Shown here piece after piece: positions 35,257 to 46,489 of a stretch of DNA of 64,000 nucleotides. The stretch is from Paramecium octaurelia (taxonomy: Eukaryota > Ciliophora > Oligohymenophorea > Peniculida > Parameciidae): NCBI GenBank assembly GCA_905182995.1, contig CAJJDP010000125.1, positions 62,001 to 126,000 of the forward strand, given 5' to 3'. A model generated the notes under the pieces. The model did not search any database, was not told the origin of the DNA, and saw only the letters and a program-made list of their open reading frames with translations. The position numbers and the translations under genes were made by a program. Positions within the stretch are counted from its first letter, which is position 1. Each line of letters opens with the position of its first letter.

Positions 35257-37044
35257 ATGCAATCATTAGTTTCATCGGCTAGATTTCCTTCAGCTTCAAT
35301 TTTACATAAGAAGAAGTCTTCAGATTTTCATAGTCTTAATTCTAATTTGACTAGAGTGCAATCTCCATCTGGGAATAAAATGAATTAAGCATTTGGTCGA
35401 TGTCAGACAATGAAAACTTTGAATAGTGAAAGAGACCCTGTGGAAATAACAATCTCATTAATTTTAAATGGTCAGAAGTAATTCAATCAAATTAAACTAG
35501 ATTTATTGTACCCATTAGCATTTACTAAAACACCACTGATTTATATAAGAAATTAATTGCAAAGGTACTACAAGTGAATCCAAGCATTGTAAATAAAATA
35601 AAACACTTTCAAACACACTCTAGCGTTAAGAATTACAACATTGATTACTACTTATCACTTGAACTAAAACCGTTAGAAGTATTTGAAGAATAAAGACATT
35701 TGAAATTAGAACCTTATTATTCAACCCCATTGGGCAATCAAATGAGTATAGAAGATTACGATATACTGAAATGCATAGGTGTAGGGTATGCAATAATATA
35801 TATGACAATAGAGGATTTTCAAGAGTATATTTGGTAAGAAAGAGAGACAATGGATTATTTTATGCTATGAAACTCATCGACAAGAACTTCATACTCAAGT
35901 CTAACAAGGAAATAATTATTTGTAATGAAAAATATGTTATGGAACATTTAAACTCTCAATATTTGGCTAAATTATTCTATTCTTTTGAAACTAAATTCTA
36001 TCTTGTTTTTGTGATGGAGTAACTAATCCTATTAAGTTTAGATATTGTGCAGGTGGTGAACTATTTTATCATTTGAGAAAATGGAAAAGATTGCCAGAAG
36101 CATTAGCAAAACAATATTTTATTTAGGTTTGTTTAGCAATCAACGAGTTGCACAAATTTGGAATTGTCTATAGAGATATCAAACCTGAAAATATATTATT
36201 AGATTTGGATGGATATATAAGACTATCAGATTTCGGTTTGTCTAAGCCAAATATGAACAGAGATGAGACAGCCTATTCATTTTGTGGATCACCTGAATAT
36301 ATGTCACCAGAGATGTTAAAGAGGGAAGGACATAATTTTATGGTGGATATTTATTGTTTAGGCGCATTGCTCTATGAATTTATATTTGGATCACCTCCTT
36401 TTTATTGCAGAAACATCGACTAAATTTATAATAGTATTTTGAATGATAAAGTTTAATTCCCTCCCCTAAAAAATATCAATCCTGACCTTAAGGACTTGAT
36501 ATCTAATTTGTTGATAAAAGATCCATCCAAACGACTGGGAGCACAAGATGGAATAAGAGCAATTTTATCGCACAGATGGTTTTAAGGTTGTGATATCGAA
36601 GCCTTAGTGAAAAGGAAATGCGAGATCAGTTATAAACCAATGCCCTTAAAGTATAATTTTGATGAAGTGGAATTCAGCAAAGGTGATAATGAATTCTTGA
36701 AAAAGCTCTATGATAATCTGAGATTAGAAAAATAGGTTTAATTTAAAATACTATGATTTTAGGGTAAATTTACTCGGTCATTTCCATATTTTGAATATGC
36801 TAATAAAAGAATGGTAGATTACAGACAGGTTATACTAGACTAATTAACAAAATCAAGGCAGATTCAAGGATAATAAGGATTGTCAAAACAGTATTAGAAG
36901 ACTCAAATAGGTGTATCTCCAGTTTCTTAAGTGAAGGAACATTCAAACATTTTATAATTGATTTCGGGATCATTCAAGTAATCATCTCAGGGTAAAAGGT
37001 TCAATACAGATACAGACCTTATTCAATTGATGAAGTAGGTGTGA
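35257..37044 (+). CDS. AGC-type Ser/Thr protein kinase
   Basis: About 560 residues. An N-terminal region of about 155 residues (ITISLILNGQKFIVPISI, LYKKLIAKVLQVNPSIV) may be a small ubiquitin-like or PB1-like fold. The kinase domain starts MSIEDYDILKCIGVGGFSRV, with YAMKLIDK, FYLVFVMEYCAGGELFYHL, catalytic loop IVYRDIKPENILLD, SDFGLSK, FCGSPEYMSPEM, and IYCLGALLYEF. YRDIKPEN, the conserved CGSPEYMSPE segment and DPSKRLGA mark the AGC group. The C-tail contains FPYFEYAN, a hydrophobic motif with Glu at the phospho-site. Introns: 35478-35500 (23 nt), 35786-35811 (26), 36019-36041 (23), 36736-36762 (27). Confidence 0.94.
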
Positions 37045-37081
37045 TTATTTTTAATATATATATATGTAATTATTTGTAATT

Positions 37082-38779
37082 TCATTCTTCTTCAACGCCT
37101 AGTAATCTCATGATATCCTTGCAATAGCAAATTAATTTTTAAGATTTCAGTGATTCTTGCAAGTAATTTTCAATTTAAGTTATTTTGTGATAGGTCTTTA
37201 AACAAAAATAGTTAACATAATTTCTATTCTTAATGAAGTAGTCAAAATCTCTTATAATTTATTAGTTAAATTCTTTAACATTATTATTCTTCCAATTTAT
37301 AAGGGTAATGAGAACAGTGAAGAACTTTGGTAATCTCTCTTAAATTTTACACTTGACTACTTAATCAATGTAATGGATTAGATATTGATAATGATATGTC
37401 TCACATTACTACCTGAGAAAATCGACAGGAATTTCCCAATGCTTTAGACTTCTGCCTACTTCTGGAATGAACATCTTGTCCTTGCTAAATATTATAACAG
37501 TCCGCTTCAATTTGCAACTTGACTCATTAATTCTGTATCCTCCATCAACTCCATCATTCAAATTCTATTCTAATAAATCTTAATCTTGCTAGCTTAATTT
37601 ATGCGTGTATCGAACCAAAACTATTCTAGGATTTCGTTTGCATTCTGGAAATGTAATCTTATTAACTCCTGTGACGATTTCTTTGCCATTGAGATGAACC
37701 ATAGCAGTCAGCAAATCTATTAAAAATTGACTCTTATCAAGTGCAGGACTGAATGCATTTATAACTAATCCTGAAGTCGATTGAGTGTGTAATAGATTCA
37801 AAAGATACTTGATATTGCCGACCTTCTAACAAGTGGTTCTCCCAATAGATCTGCTAAATTAATAGATCCCATATAGGAATAAGGTTTATTCATTGAATAA
37901 ATCTGTTATGTCTGAGAAGAGAGGGAAATAGATTTGCTCTCCTCTTTGAATTCTAGCAAAGTTCAATTGAACAATTGGGTATTTGACCATATTCAAATAG
38001 AGCTTTTCATAGAAGATACAATTTTTGGTAATGCAATTTGTATCTCCATTTAATTAGAGTAATATTTTATTCGCATTCTTGCATTCTTGGATGATGGTAG
38101 AATTCAAATAGAATTTATCATAATATTGTAAGGATTCAACAGCAATACACACTTTTAGTTCCTCTGGAATTTGCTATTGAAGTGTATTTTCAAGTAGACA
38201 AGTACAAGAGGCATAATACACAGGATCTGAAGCAATAGATGTACTAAGTAGTTGAGGTTGCTCTATGACAAATTCGATCTTTGGTAGAATCATGAGATCG
38301 TCATCATCTTCATCTAATAGGATGGTTTGAGGAGGCTTTTGTTGCTATTATTATCCATTTCTCTACATTTGATGGATGGGAAATGTTTTTTCATGCTTGA
38401 TTGCGAATTCATCTTTTTTCATCTTGACTATGTCTTACTTTTATTTCCGAGTGGCATCATGAAGTTCTACTAAAGAGGTTCTTACTTTCAACATGGTATC
38501 TGACAATATGTGACCACATCTTCTGAGCAATTTAAACTTCCTCTCAAATGATTCTTGGTCTGAAGGAGGTGGGAAATAATTCTTAGGAACCTTTTAGTAG
38601 TTCTCTCCTCTAGATGCAGTATTCAATCTTTTGAGTGTAGCCTAAAAACTAACAGATTAAGATAAATCTAGGACATCTTCTGCCTTGCGAACAATTTCAT
38701 TAAGTCTCAAATATAGATGCTCTAAGGTACGATAGATTTCATCATTTATGTGATCTGGTAGTAGTTCCTCTGCTTACAT
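37082..38779 (-). CDS. 565-aa conserved-looking hypothetical protein
   Basis: A single exon of 566 codons. The N-terminal ~130 residues are helical (HINDEIYRTLEHLYLRLNEI, CGHILSDTMLKVRTSLVELH). An acidic linker with DEDDDDLM follows, then a larger, apparently globular region (EFVIEQPQLL, SCTCLLENTLQQQIPEELKV, RIQRGEQIYFPLFSDITDL, PALDKSQFLIDLLTAMVHLN) and a helical C-terminus ending MRLLGVEEE. It has well-ordered composition unlike the coiled-coil genes. I do not recognise the family. Convergent with the AGC kinase, 37 bp between stops. Confidence 0.78.
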
Positions 38780-38856
38780 TGTTTGTAATTAATAATCATG
38801 GTTCTTCCAAACATTTAAGTAATATTAATTTAAAAAAAATCATTAAAATAAATATA

Positions 38857-41294
38857 TCACTACTCACTTTTTTCATTTTCATCATCACTCTAATATTCTT
38901 CTTCTTCTTCATCCATTTCATCGATTTCATCATGTTGCAACAATCCACCATACAATTTAATCAATTCCTCTGAATCTTCTCTCTCATCAAAGATCAATTG
39001 AAATTTATTATTTTCCAACAAATTGTCATAAAAAATAAGGTGCTTTTTGCAAGGTGGCCATACAGAGGCATCTGGTGGTGGGATTATCGTGTCAATTGAC
39101 AACCTCATAGCATTTTCAACCATCTAAGGTATTATTCTCTACAAAACAGGGCTACTGGTTTCCAAACAAGGGTTAGTGTTAATCTCAATTAAGTATGGTT
39201 TGAATTGTGAATCAATCATAAAATCCAATCCGAAGATCTCGAAATTAAACTCCTTCTTATGTGGAGCCAACTTACAATACACAGATTTTATGCTAATTGT
39301 AGCTATCTCAATCAATTAAGGATATAAGTCTTTGTAAAAGTTATACTTCTTTGGTTAATTCTCCAAATAACGCTGAAATTCAGTCAAAGATAACTTATTG
39401 CCATTCTCATATTTCCCATAAGTATCAGCATATTTCTAGATGGCGTCATTTGTTAAATGGACATAAAGATTAGCAGGATCATCGAGATCGAATTCCTCTG
39501 ATGATGTTCTTATGTATCCATCTTCATACCAATATGCTCTAAAAATATTATTCAATTAAGTGATAAGAAAGTAACACCTGATATCAAATTTTCTTTTGTT
39601 ATATAGAAATGGTTTCTCAATGTACCTTTGGATTAAATATGTAAATGGCTTTCCATTTGGATGCACTTACTTTTTAGATATGATTTTGTTAATCTCAGAT
39701 AAATTTTGACAAACTATGATTCCAGATCCTCTGTTTGTAAATTCGCCAGGCTTGACTATCCAAGTAGAGCCTCTAGATAGTACATTTATAATTACTTTGG
39801 AAGTTTCTTGTAAAGTTCTAGGAATTATATGTAGACCTTGTCTCTGGATCCCTTTTGCACATGGAATGTCATTGGTATTATGGAATGTAAATCCTGTCTA
39901 GTCAATTCATAGTATCTTTTGAGATTATGATAGAGAGCTTTCTTGTTCCCCAAATGATAATTCTTTTCTATATGATTATGAATCTAACTTATTTAGATTG
40001 AATTACCTTCAAATTTGGATGAACATTTAAAATTGTGAATCCTTTTTGATTTATCAATTTAAAGTACGCCTTTTGATTTCTTTCTATTTGTTTATAATCT
40101 GAATCATCATTCATTAATCTCAATAAGTGATCAATTTGAATTTTCTTCTTTATTTGAGTTTGTGATTAAGGGGGATTTATTTTCTTTCTCATGTATGACT
40201 TAATTTCGTTGGTTGATGGATTTTGAGTGTCCATGTAATTCTAAACTTTAATCTAAGTCCAAATGAAATTGCTTTCAGAATCGATCAATTCACTGTACTT
40301 GTAGCAATTCCACCACCATCTCAATTTAAATATTTCTTTGATGAGAAGTGAATTATTTCCCCTGCCAATTTTAAATTTCAAATCAATCAAACAATCTTAT
40401 GGAACTGTGTAGAACCCACTTTAAGCGGAAACCAAAAACAAGAAATGCTAATAATTTTACAATTTAGTTAGGAATAACTATTCTCTGGATAATGATGCAT
40501 ATTCAGTTAATGAAAATTTGAAATTATTGCTTTAAATTAATGTAGAACTGCTTTGTGGAGCGATAATTTTGGGTGGCACTGGACTGGCATTGTTAGAGTT
40601 AATAGAGTGTTTTTATTTGCATTTTTGTGGAATTTTGCATTTCACTTTCTTCTCCATTTCTTCAGTAAATGATTGTGATTTATCTCTGTTATCTCTATCT
40701 TTATCATGAGATAAAGCCTTTAATCTGATCGTCTGTTAGGTTAATACAGTATTAACATTTGATTCCATTATTTTATTAAATGGAACTACTTACAACCCCA
40801 AGACTCCAAAGGTTTTTTCTGCTGAAATTCGCTGTTGCATTCCCTGCAAAATGTTCGTTAAAATCTGTTTGGTATTATTGATGTCAGAAGGATAAAAACC
40901 TTTAACTAATCGAACTTAACTATTTTTAGATTCTTCAAATTAATCGCAGTTGCTAGTTTGCACCTTCCTCTTATCTCTCTTTTGAGGGACACTATTAGTA
41001 AAAACTACACTGTAAGTGCCATTATTTTGGGGTTCTTGTGAAAGATTTCTTTGCATCGAAATAGCTAAAGTGAGAGAAGAGGAAGCAGATACCTTATTGT
41101 AATCGATGCACTGGTTTGCGAGGTTGACTTTGTCGTCTGTAGGATAATTTTTAATTGGATGGCTACTCTTTGGTCAAGTCGGAAAATTTAATGCTGCCCT
41201 ACTTATTTAATTGATTGATTTTCTATTAAATGGCGAGTCCATTATTGAGTTTTCGAATGGGGGGTGTCCTGATGTAAGCTTCATCTTTCTGCAT
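38857..41294 (-). CDS. tubulin-tyrosine-ligase-like (TTLL) tubulin-modifying enzyme
   Basis: TTLL enzymes add glutamate or glycine chains to tubulin tails. A long disordered N-terminus (about 300 residues) precedes the catalytic core: NHLGNKKALYHNLKRYYE, FHVQKGSRDK, the ATP-grasp lysine block STWIVKPGEFTNRGSGI, YIEKPFLYNKRKFDIRCYFL, AYWYEDGYIRTSSEEF, HLTNDAIQKY, and the metal/ATP block FEIFGLDFMIDSQFKPYLIE with INTNPCLETSSP. The C-terminus is acidic (EDSEELIKLYGG ... EEEEEY). At least two introns, one of them an awkward ~37 nt near the start. Substrate preference (glutamylase or glycylase) cannot be told from sequence. Expected on cilia or cortical microtubules. Confidence 0.92.
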
Positions 41295-41371
41295 TATTTT
41301 ATTGTGATTTTATTATTAACTATTAATTTATAATAGAAACGAACATTTTCTCCTATTATAATTAAATAAAA

Positions 41372-43878
41372 ATGATGTTCTTCAAGTAAGATTTTATAGG
41401 TTGTATTTTTTAAGCTTCTAACGATTCTTCGCTGGTTTTGGTTCGGTGTTAGATCCTATACTGTCTCAAGAGAACCCCACATTGGAGGCTATTCTTGACG
41501 AAGACTCATTATAAGAAATCAAATTGAATGGAGCGCAAAAGTTTGGGAGTTTGTAATCATTTTGATTTTATTAGAGTGTGACAAAGAATATTGATACTTT
41601 TAGTAAGATGATAGGGTACTTGAGTGTCAATGAGGATGAGGAGTATAACGAGAAAACCTAGATTAGGTAAGATGATTAAACTAAAACATCATAAGATACC
41701 CCTTTATGATAAGTGAAGCAATAGGAAATGAGAATGGCCCCATCATAGATTATCTATTCGAAGCAGATAAATCGAGTCCAAATTATGAGCAGAATGAAGA
41801 ACGTAGACAGGAATTCCTGCCCAAGATTTTCGATATCTTGGATAGGGATTACTTGAATGTGACTCTTGCCAGTTATTTATCCAAAGTGGTGTGTGCAATC
41901 ATCAGAAGAAGAGGTTTCGATGTATTTATTGTGCATAAACATATAAGTTGTGGAGATTCCTTTCTTAGCCAGAACATAAATCAATATTAAGTAATTTAAT
42001 TAAGAACTTGGATGTATTCCATGTTGCTGAAATCATTGAAAAGTTGATCATCCTAGACACCAATCAAGAACAATCCGACAATCAGACCAACTTCCTGGAA
42101 GAGAGAAGCGAACTCTTACGTCGAGTGATCAGAGTCTTCGAATATAAAACTCATCAAAATGACATCACCGATAATTGCAGTCACATAATCATTGAAATCC
42201 TCAATAAGTCAGAATTGTTCCTTTAAGTCCTTAACATCCCAGAAAAATTCTTTGCCATTGCCGTAACATTTTGTCCAAATTAATCATAGTTAAATTCCAG
42301 TTCAGCCACTGTAGTTTCAGTCCTAATCACATTAATCGAAGCCATTCACCGATACGTCTAATAACAATAGGAGAAGAATCCCGCCTATACTTTTGATTAT
42401 AATTAATTCTACCCCATCGCCTAAGAGTTCAAGAATGCCCTGTTGGCTGAAAAGATATCCATCAGTAACTTTGTCTCCTTATTCAAGGTGCTTTCAATAC
42501 CACCTATGGAATTTCACAACAGCCCTTTAGTCAAATGAAATTGAAGTTGATCCAATTGTACCTATCCATATTGAGAATCAATAATGTTCAGTGGATCAAT
42601 CAATTTGATCATAAAGGTATTTATGAAGCTCTCATGAAATTCGTTATTGAATACGAATTCAACAATCAATTGCAAAATTACTTCTATGAAATCACAATAT
42701 TCATCTTTGACAGACCTCTATTCGACTCCATTCAAGAAGAGTTCCTCTCACTTGGTCTCATATCGTTCCTTATGAAACACAATAGATATGAGAAATAGAA
42801 CGTTGGAGCCTTGAATGCATAAATTACAAGAGGCTATGTGGGAGTCCTCAGTAAAATTGCCTATTATTTCATTGACAAATTCGAGCACAACCAAGAATGG
42901 AATCAATATGTTGAACAAGTGCTCGAACCTGTTAGGACTATTGAAAATCAATTCATGTTAGGAGTTAATCCAAAACCCAAGATCCCCATTGATACCAGTG
43001 ATGACAACATGAATGAAATGTTTAAAGTATTTTAAATTCATTAAATCCTTAGAACTTTTCAAAAAACAAATACTCTCAAAGCAATCAATAGCCATAATTA
43101 CAATAATAAGATCAATAGCCTGCTGTTGAAGTTGAAGAAGAAACAGAAGAAGAATTAAATACCGATGAAAATTAAGAAAATATTATTCATCAAAGAGAAG
43201 ACGATGAAACAGAATAAATCTAAGAAGCCAACTCTAAGAAACCTGAAATGTTGATTGATGTTGAAGAAATTGAGAAAGTTATCAACAGTCCAGAGACTAG
43301 TCCTAAAGTTGGTAATCAAATCATTCATTATTTTAGTTGAATAAATCATTTAATTCTAAGAGTAAAACTTAAAGACATCTCCTTAAGCTAGTGAAATTCT
43401 CACTGATCAAACTGTTAATAAATATTGGAAGGCTCATGAGGGTTTGGAACATCAAGAACCTGGCAGAAAGGGATCACATGATGACATCCATAAACATCAA
43501 GTTGATCACCATGAATAAGTTAAATAAAATGAATAATAACATGAATAATAACATGAAACTTCAGAAAAAGATGCTGAGAAATAGTAGGTTGAAACACATG
43601 AGAACTTGAAAGTTGAAGTTTAAGAAGTTAAAGTTGAAGAAATAAATTCACCTGAAGAGCAATAACAATAAGGAGAATAACAATTAGAGTAATAAGGAGA
43701 AAAATAAGAAGAATAATAATTAGAGTAATAAGGAGAAAAATAAGAAGAATAATAATTGGAGTAATAAGGAGAAAAACAAGAAGAATAATAATAGGAGTAA
43801 TAAGGAGAATAATAATAAGCATAAGAAGAATAATAAGAATAATAAAATAAATAAGAAGAGTAGGAAGTAATCAGTTGA
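41372..43878 (+). CDS. SAPS-family regulatory subunit of PP6-type phosphatase
   Basis: Orthologue of yeast SAPs / human PPP6R. Starts MMFFNFQRFFAGFGSVLD after a 29-nt intron (41386-41414). SAPS signatures: PTLEAILDEDSLQEIK, RYPFMISEAI, LASYLSKVVCAIIRRR, a DLWRFLSQ block, NCSHIIIEIL and LKLIQLYLSILRINN. Introns include 41553-41576 (24 nt, ending AGAG), a 29-nt, a 26-nt near 41920, and others; the junction near 42480-42540 is ambiguous (35 nt or 17 nt). The C-terminus is acidic and then extremely Gln/Glu-rich, with imperfect repeats of GEKQEEQQLEQQ (43670-43860). It targets the PP6 catalytic subunit in other eukaryotes. The 3' end (from 43371) is duplicated after the N at 44706. Confidence 0.88.
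43660..43856 (+). repeat. imperfect Glu/Gln-coding tandem repeat
   Basis: A GAA/TAA/CAA-rich tract with a period of about 36-40 bp encoding Gly-Glu-Lys-Gln-Glu-Glu-Gln-Gln units at the C-terminus of the SAPS protein. Its reverse strand gives a spurious Ile/Leu-rich open frame. A second copy at 44996-45192 comes from the assembly duplication. Confidence 0.85.
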
Positions 43879-44227
43879 TTCCATTATTAAATAAAATTAT
43901 ACATTATTTATGTTATCATGCAAATTAATATAATTTAAATTTAGTAAGCGTATTTCTATTTCTTTTAATACTAAATCTCCAATCAAAATTATTAACTCTG
44001 TCCAGAAGAATTAAACTTCATTTTAAATAAAATTAAATTATTAAGTTATCATAACTCAATACTTCTTAAAACTTAAAAATAATTTATTTAATATGAATCA
44101 CTATTTTTAGAAATCATTTAATATTACAAATAGATTAAGTCAAAAAAATATGCAGAATTCTATTTTATTACTCTTAAATTTTATGTAATATAGGTAAATA
44201 TTAAATTTTTTTACTTAATACACATGT
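43879..44227. other. AT-rich spacer
   Basis: About 350 bp between the SAPS stop and the next start, repeated at 45215-45563. No coding or RNA signal seen. Confidence 0.5.
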
Positions 44228-44705
44228 ATGAATAAAGAATAATATGATTAGGAGAAATAACCTATTCTAATTGAAAAAGATAATTCATTTGTTGATTGGG
44301 AAACTTTAAGAAATAATACTATCAGTAAGAAAATTTATTATAAACATAATTGTAATAGATAAATGAAATACATAGAGATATTGGAAGCAAATTAATTTAA
44401 TAGAGTATTCTATATTGATTTATATTGTAGAAAGTCAGATTCGATTTGTGCAGCGGATGAAAAAGACATTCAGAAATATTTTTAATCGATTGTCATAAAA
44501 AAACGAAGATTCTTTTGATGAACTAAATTTAATAATAAGTACAATGTCTAGAATGCTCAAAGATTATAAACTCAATCCAGAGGAAGTTTAGCAAAACTCA
44601 AGAGTAATATGTTAAGAAGATTCAAAGAAATTCATAGAGAACAGGAAAAGGAGTTTCAAATTGAAAGTACTATTTGACAGCATAAATAGTAAGCAATGAA
44701 CAAAA
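44228..44705 (+). CDS. truncated duplicate of the SNARE-like gene
   Basis: Same sequence as the first part of 45564-46401, cut at the N at 44706. Artefact of the overlap, not an independent gene. Confidence 0.8.
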
Positions 44706-44706
44706 N
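44706..44706. other. assembly gap (single N) at an unmerged overlap
   Basis: Sits exactly between the two copies of the 1,335-bp segment. Confidence 0.98.
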
Positions 44707-45214
44707 AAAGACATCTCCTTAAGCTAGTGAAATTCTCACTGATCAAACTGTTAATAAATATTGGAAGGCTCATGAGGGTTTGGAACATCAAGAACCTGGC
44801 AGAAAGGGATCACATGATGACATCCATAAACATCAAGTTGATCACCATGAATAAGTTAAATAAAATGAATAATAACATGAATAATAACATGAAACTTCAG
44901 AAAAAGATGCTGAGAAATAGTAGGTTGAAACACATGAGAACTTGAAAGTTGAAGTTTAAGAAGTTAAAGTTGAAGAAATAAATTCACCTGAAGAGCAATA
45001 ACAATAAGGAGAATAACAATTAGAGTAATAAGGAGAAAAATAAGAAGAATAATAATTAGAGTAATAAGGAGAAAAATAAGAAGAATAATAATTGGAGTAA
45101 TAAGGAGAAAAACAAGAAGAATAATAATAGGAGTAATAAGGAGAATAATAATAAGCATAAGAAGAATAATAAGAATAATAAAATAAATAAGAAGAGTAGG
45201 AAGTAATCAGTTGA
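44707..45214 (+). CDS. duplicated 3' fragment of the SAPS gene
   Basis: Last exon of the SAPS gene again, including the Gln/Glu repeats and the TGA. No 5' part. Created by the assembly join. Confidence 0.82.
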
Positions 45215-46041
45215 TTCCATTATTAAATAAAATTATACATTATTTATGTTATCATGCAAATTAATATAATTTAAATTTAGTAAGCGTATTTCTATTTCTT
45301 TTAATACTAAATCTCCAATCAAAATTATTAACTCTGTCCAGAAGAATTAAACTTCATTTTAAATAAAATTAAATTATTAAGTTATCATAACTCAATACTT
45401 CTTAAAACTTAAAAATAATTTATTTAATATGAATCACTATTTTTAGAAATCATTTAATATTACAAATAGATTAAGTCAAAAAAATATGCAGAATTCTATT
45501 TTATTACTCTTAAATTTTATGTAATATAGGTAAATATTAAATTTTTTTACTTAATACACATGTATGAATAAAGAATAATATGATTAGGAGAAATAACCTA
45601 TTCTAATTGAAAAAGATAATTCATTTGTTGATTGGGAAACTTTAAGAAATAATACTATCAGTAAGAAAATTTATTATAAACATAATTGTAATAGATAAAT
45701 GAAATACATAGAGATATTGGAAGCAAATTAATTTAATAGAGTATTCTATATTGATTTATATTGTAGAAAGTCAGATTCGATTTGTGCAGCGGATGAAAAA
45801 GACATTCAGAAATATTTTTAATCGATTGTCATAAAAAAACGAAGATTCTTTTGATGAACTAAATTTAATAATAAGTACAATGTCTAGAATGCTCAAAGAT
45901 TATAAACTCAATCCAGAGGAAGTTTAGCAAAACTCAAGAGTAATATGTTAAGAAGATTCAAAGAAATTCATAGAGAACAGGAAAAGGAGTTTCAAATTGA
46001 AAGTACTATTTGACAGCATAAATAGTAAGCAATGAACAAAA
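44707..46041 (+). repeat. second copy of the 1,335-bp duplicated segment
   Basis: Repeats 43371-44705. The SNARE-like gene continues rightward from this copy into unique sequence. Confidence 0.95.
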
Positions 46042-46401
46042 ATCTAAAAATATGAACTATTTATTTAAAGAAACAATAAAAAACTAAATACAACAGGAAA
46101 TTAAAGTATAAACGAGAATACCAGCTTAATGACTATTTATCAATTGGAATGAATTAGGCATCTCATGTACTTAATAAGGCCTCTACATTACATCAGAAGC
46201 TTTAGGGTTAAGAATATAGAGTGGCTTCCATCGAAAGAAAAGTCACAGACTACATTTGTAGAATATTTGTTTTTGATTAGAACAATTTGAAGGAATGAAC
46301 TAACTGAAAAATAGAATACTTAACATAAGAATAAGAGCTAATTAAAATGGATTGGTTTAATATCTTTACTATTAGTGATAATTTTATTTAAATTGATTTG
46401 A
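45564..46401 (+). pseudogene. SNARE-like tail-anchored protein with several frame breaks
   Basis: Starts MNKEQYDQEKQPILIEK. The frame breaks at ATAAAAAAAC (A7, 45833-45839) and continues NEDSFDELNLIISTMSRML. Near 46030 and 46125 it shifts again, giving NEQKSKNMNYLFKETIKN and then NDYLSIGMNQASHVLNKAST, LHQKLQGQEYRVASIERKV, the heptad pattern of a SNARE motif. After a 23-nt intron and another shift it ends with a hydrophobic anchor WIGLISLLLVIILFKLI. N-terminal helices, SNARE-like coil and C-terminal anchor together suggest a Qb/Qc SNARE. Four breaks mean a decayed gene or poor sequence near a contig end. Subfamily not assigned. Confidence 0.55.
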
Positions 46402-46489
46402 TATAATTAATAATTAATCTAATTAAATTTGTAAATAAAAGATATAGAAATTTAATAAAATTATAGGGGTGTTCATTTCTTTATCCTAT

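Larger units (their letters stand above)
43371..44705 (+). repeat. first copy of a 1,335-bp duplicated segment
   Basis: Identical to 44707-46041 wherever compared (offset 1,336), ending at the single N at 44706. Same design as the 18.4-21.1 kb repeat: an unmerged contig overlap. It contains the SAPS 3' end and the start of the SNARE-like gene. Confidence 0.95.

Noticed and set aside
43000-43100. In-frame TAA/TAG codons as true stops and pseudogene evidence
   Set aside because: TAA and TAG occur inside conserved motifs of many genes at Gln positions, so they are sense codons here.
43628-43822. Ile/Leu-rich minus-strand open frame, duplicated at 44964-45158
   Set aside because: Reverse complement of the Gln/Glu repeat in the SAPS gene; a low-complexity shadow.
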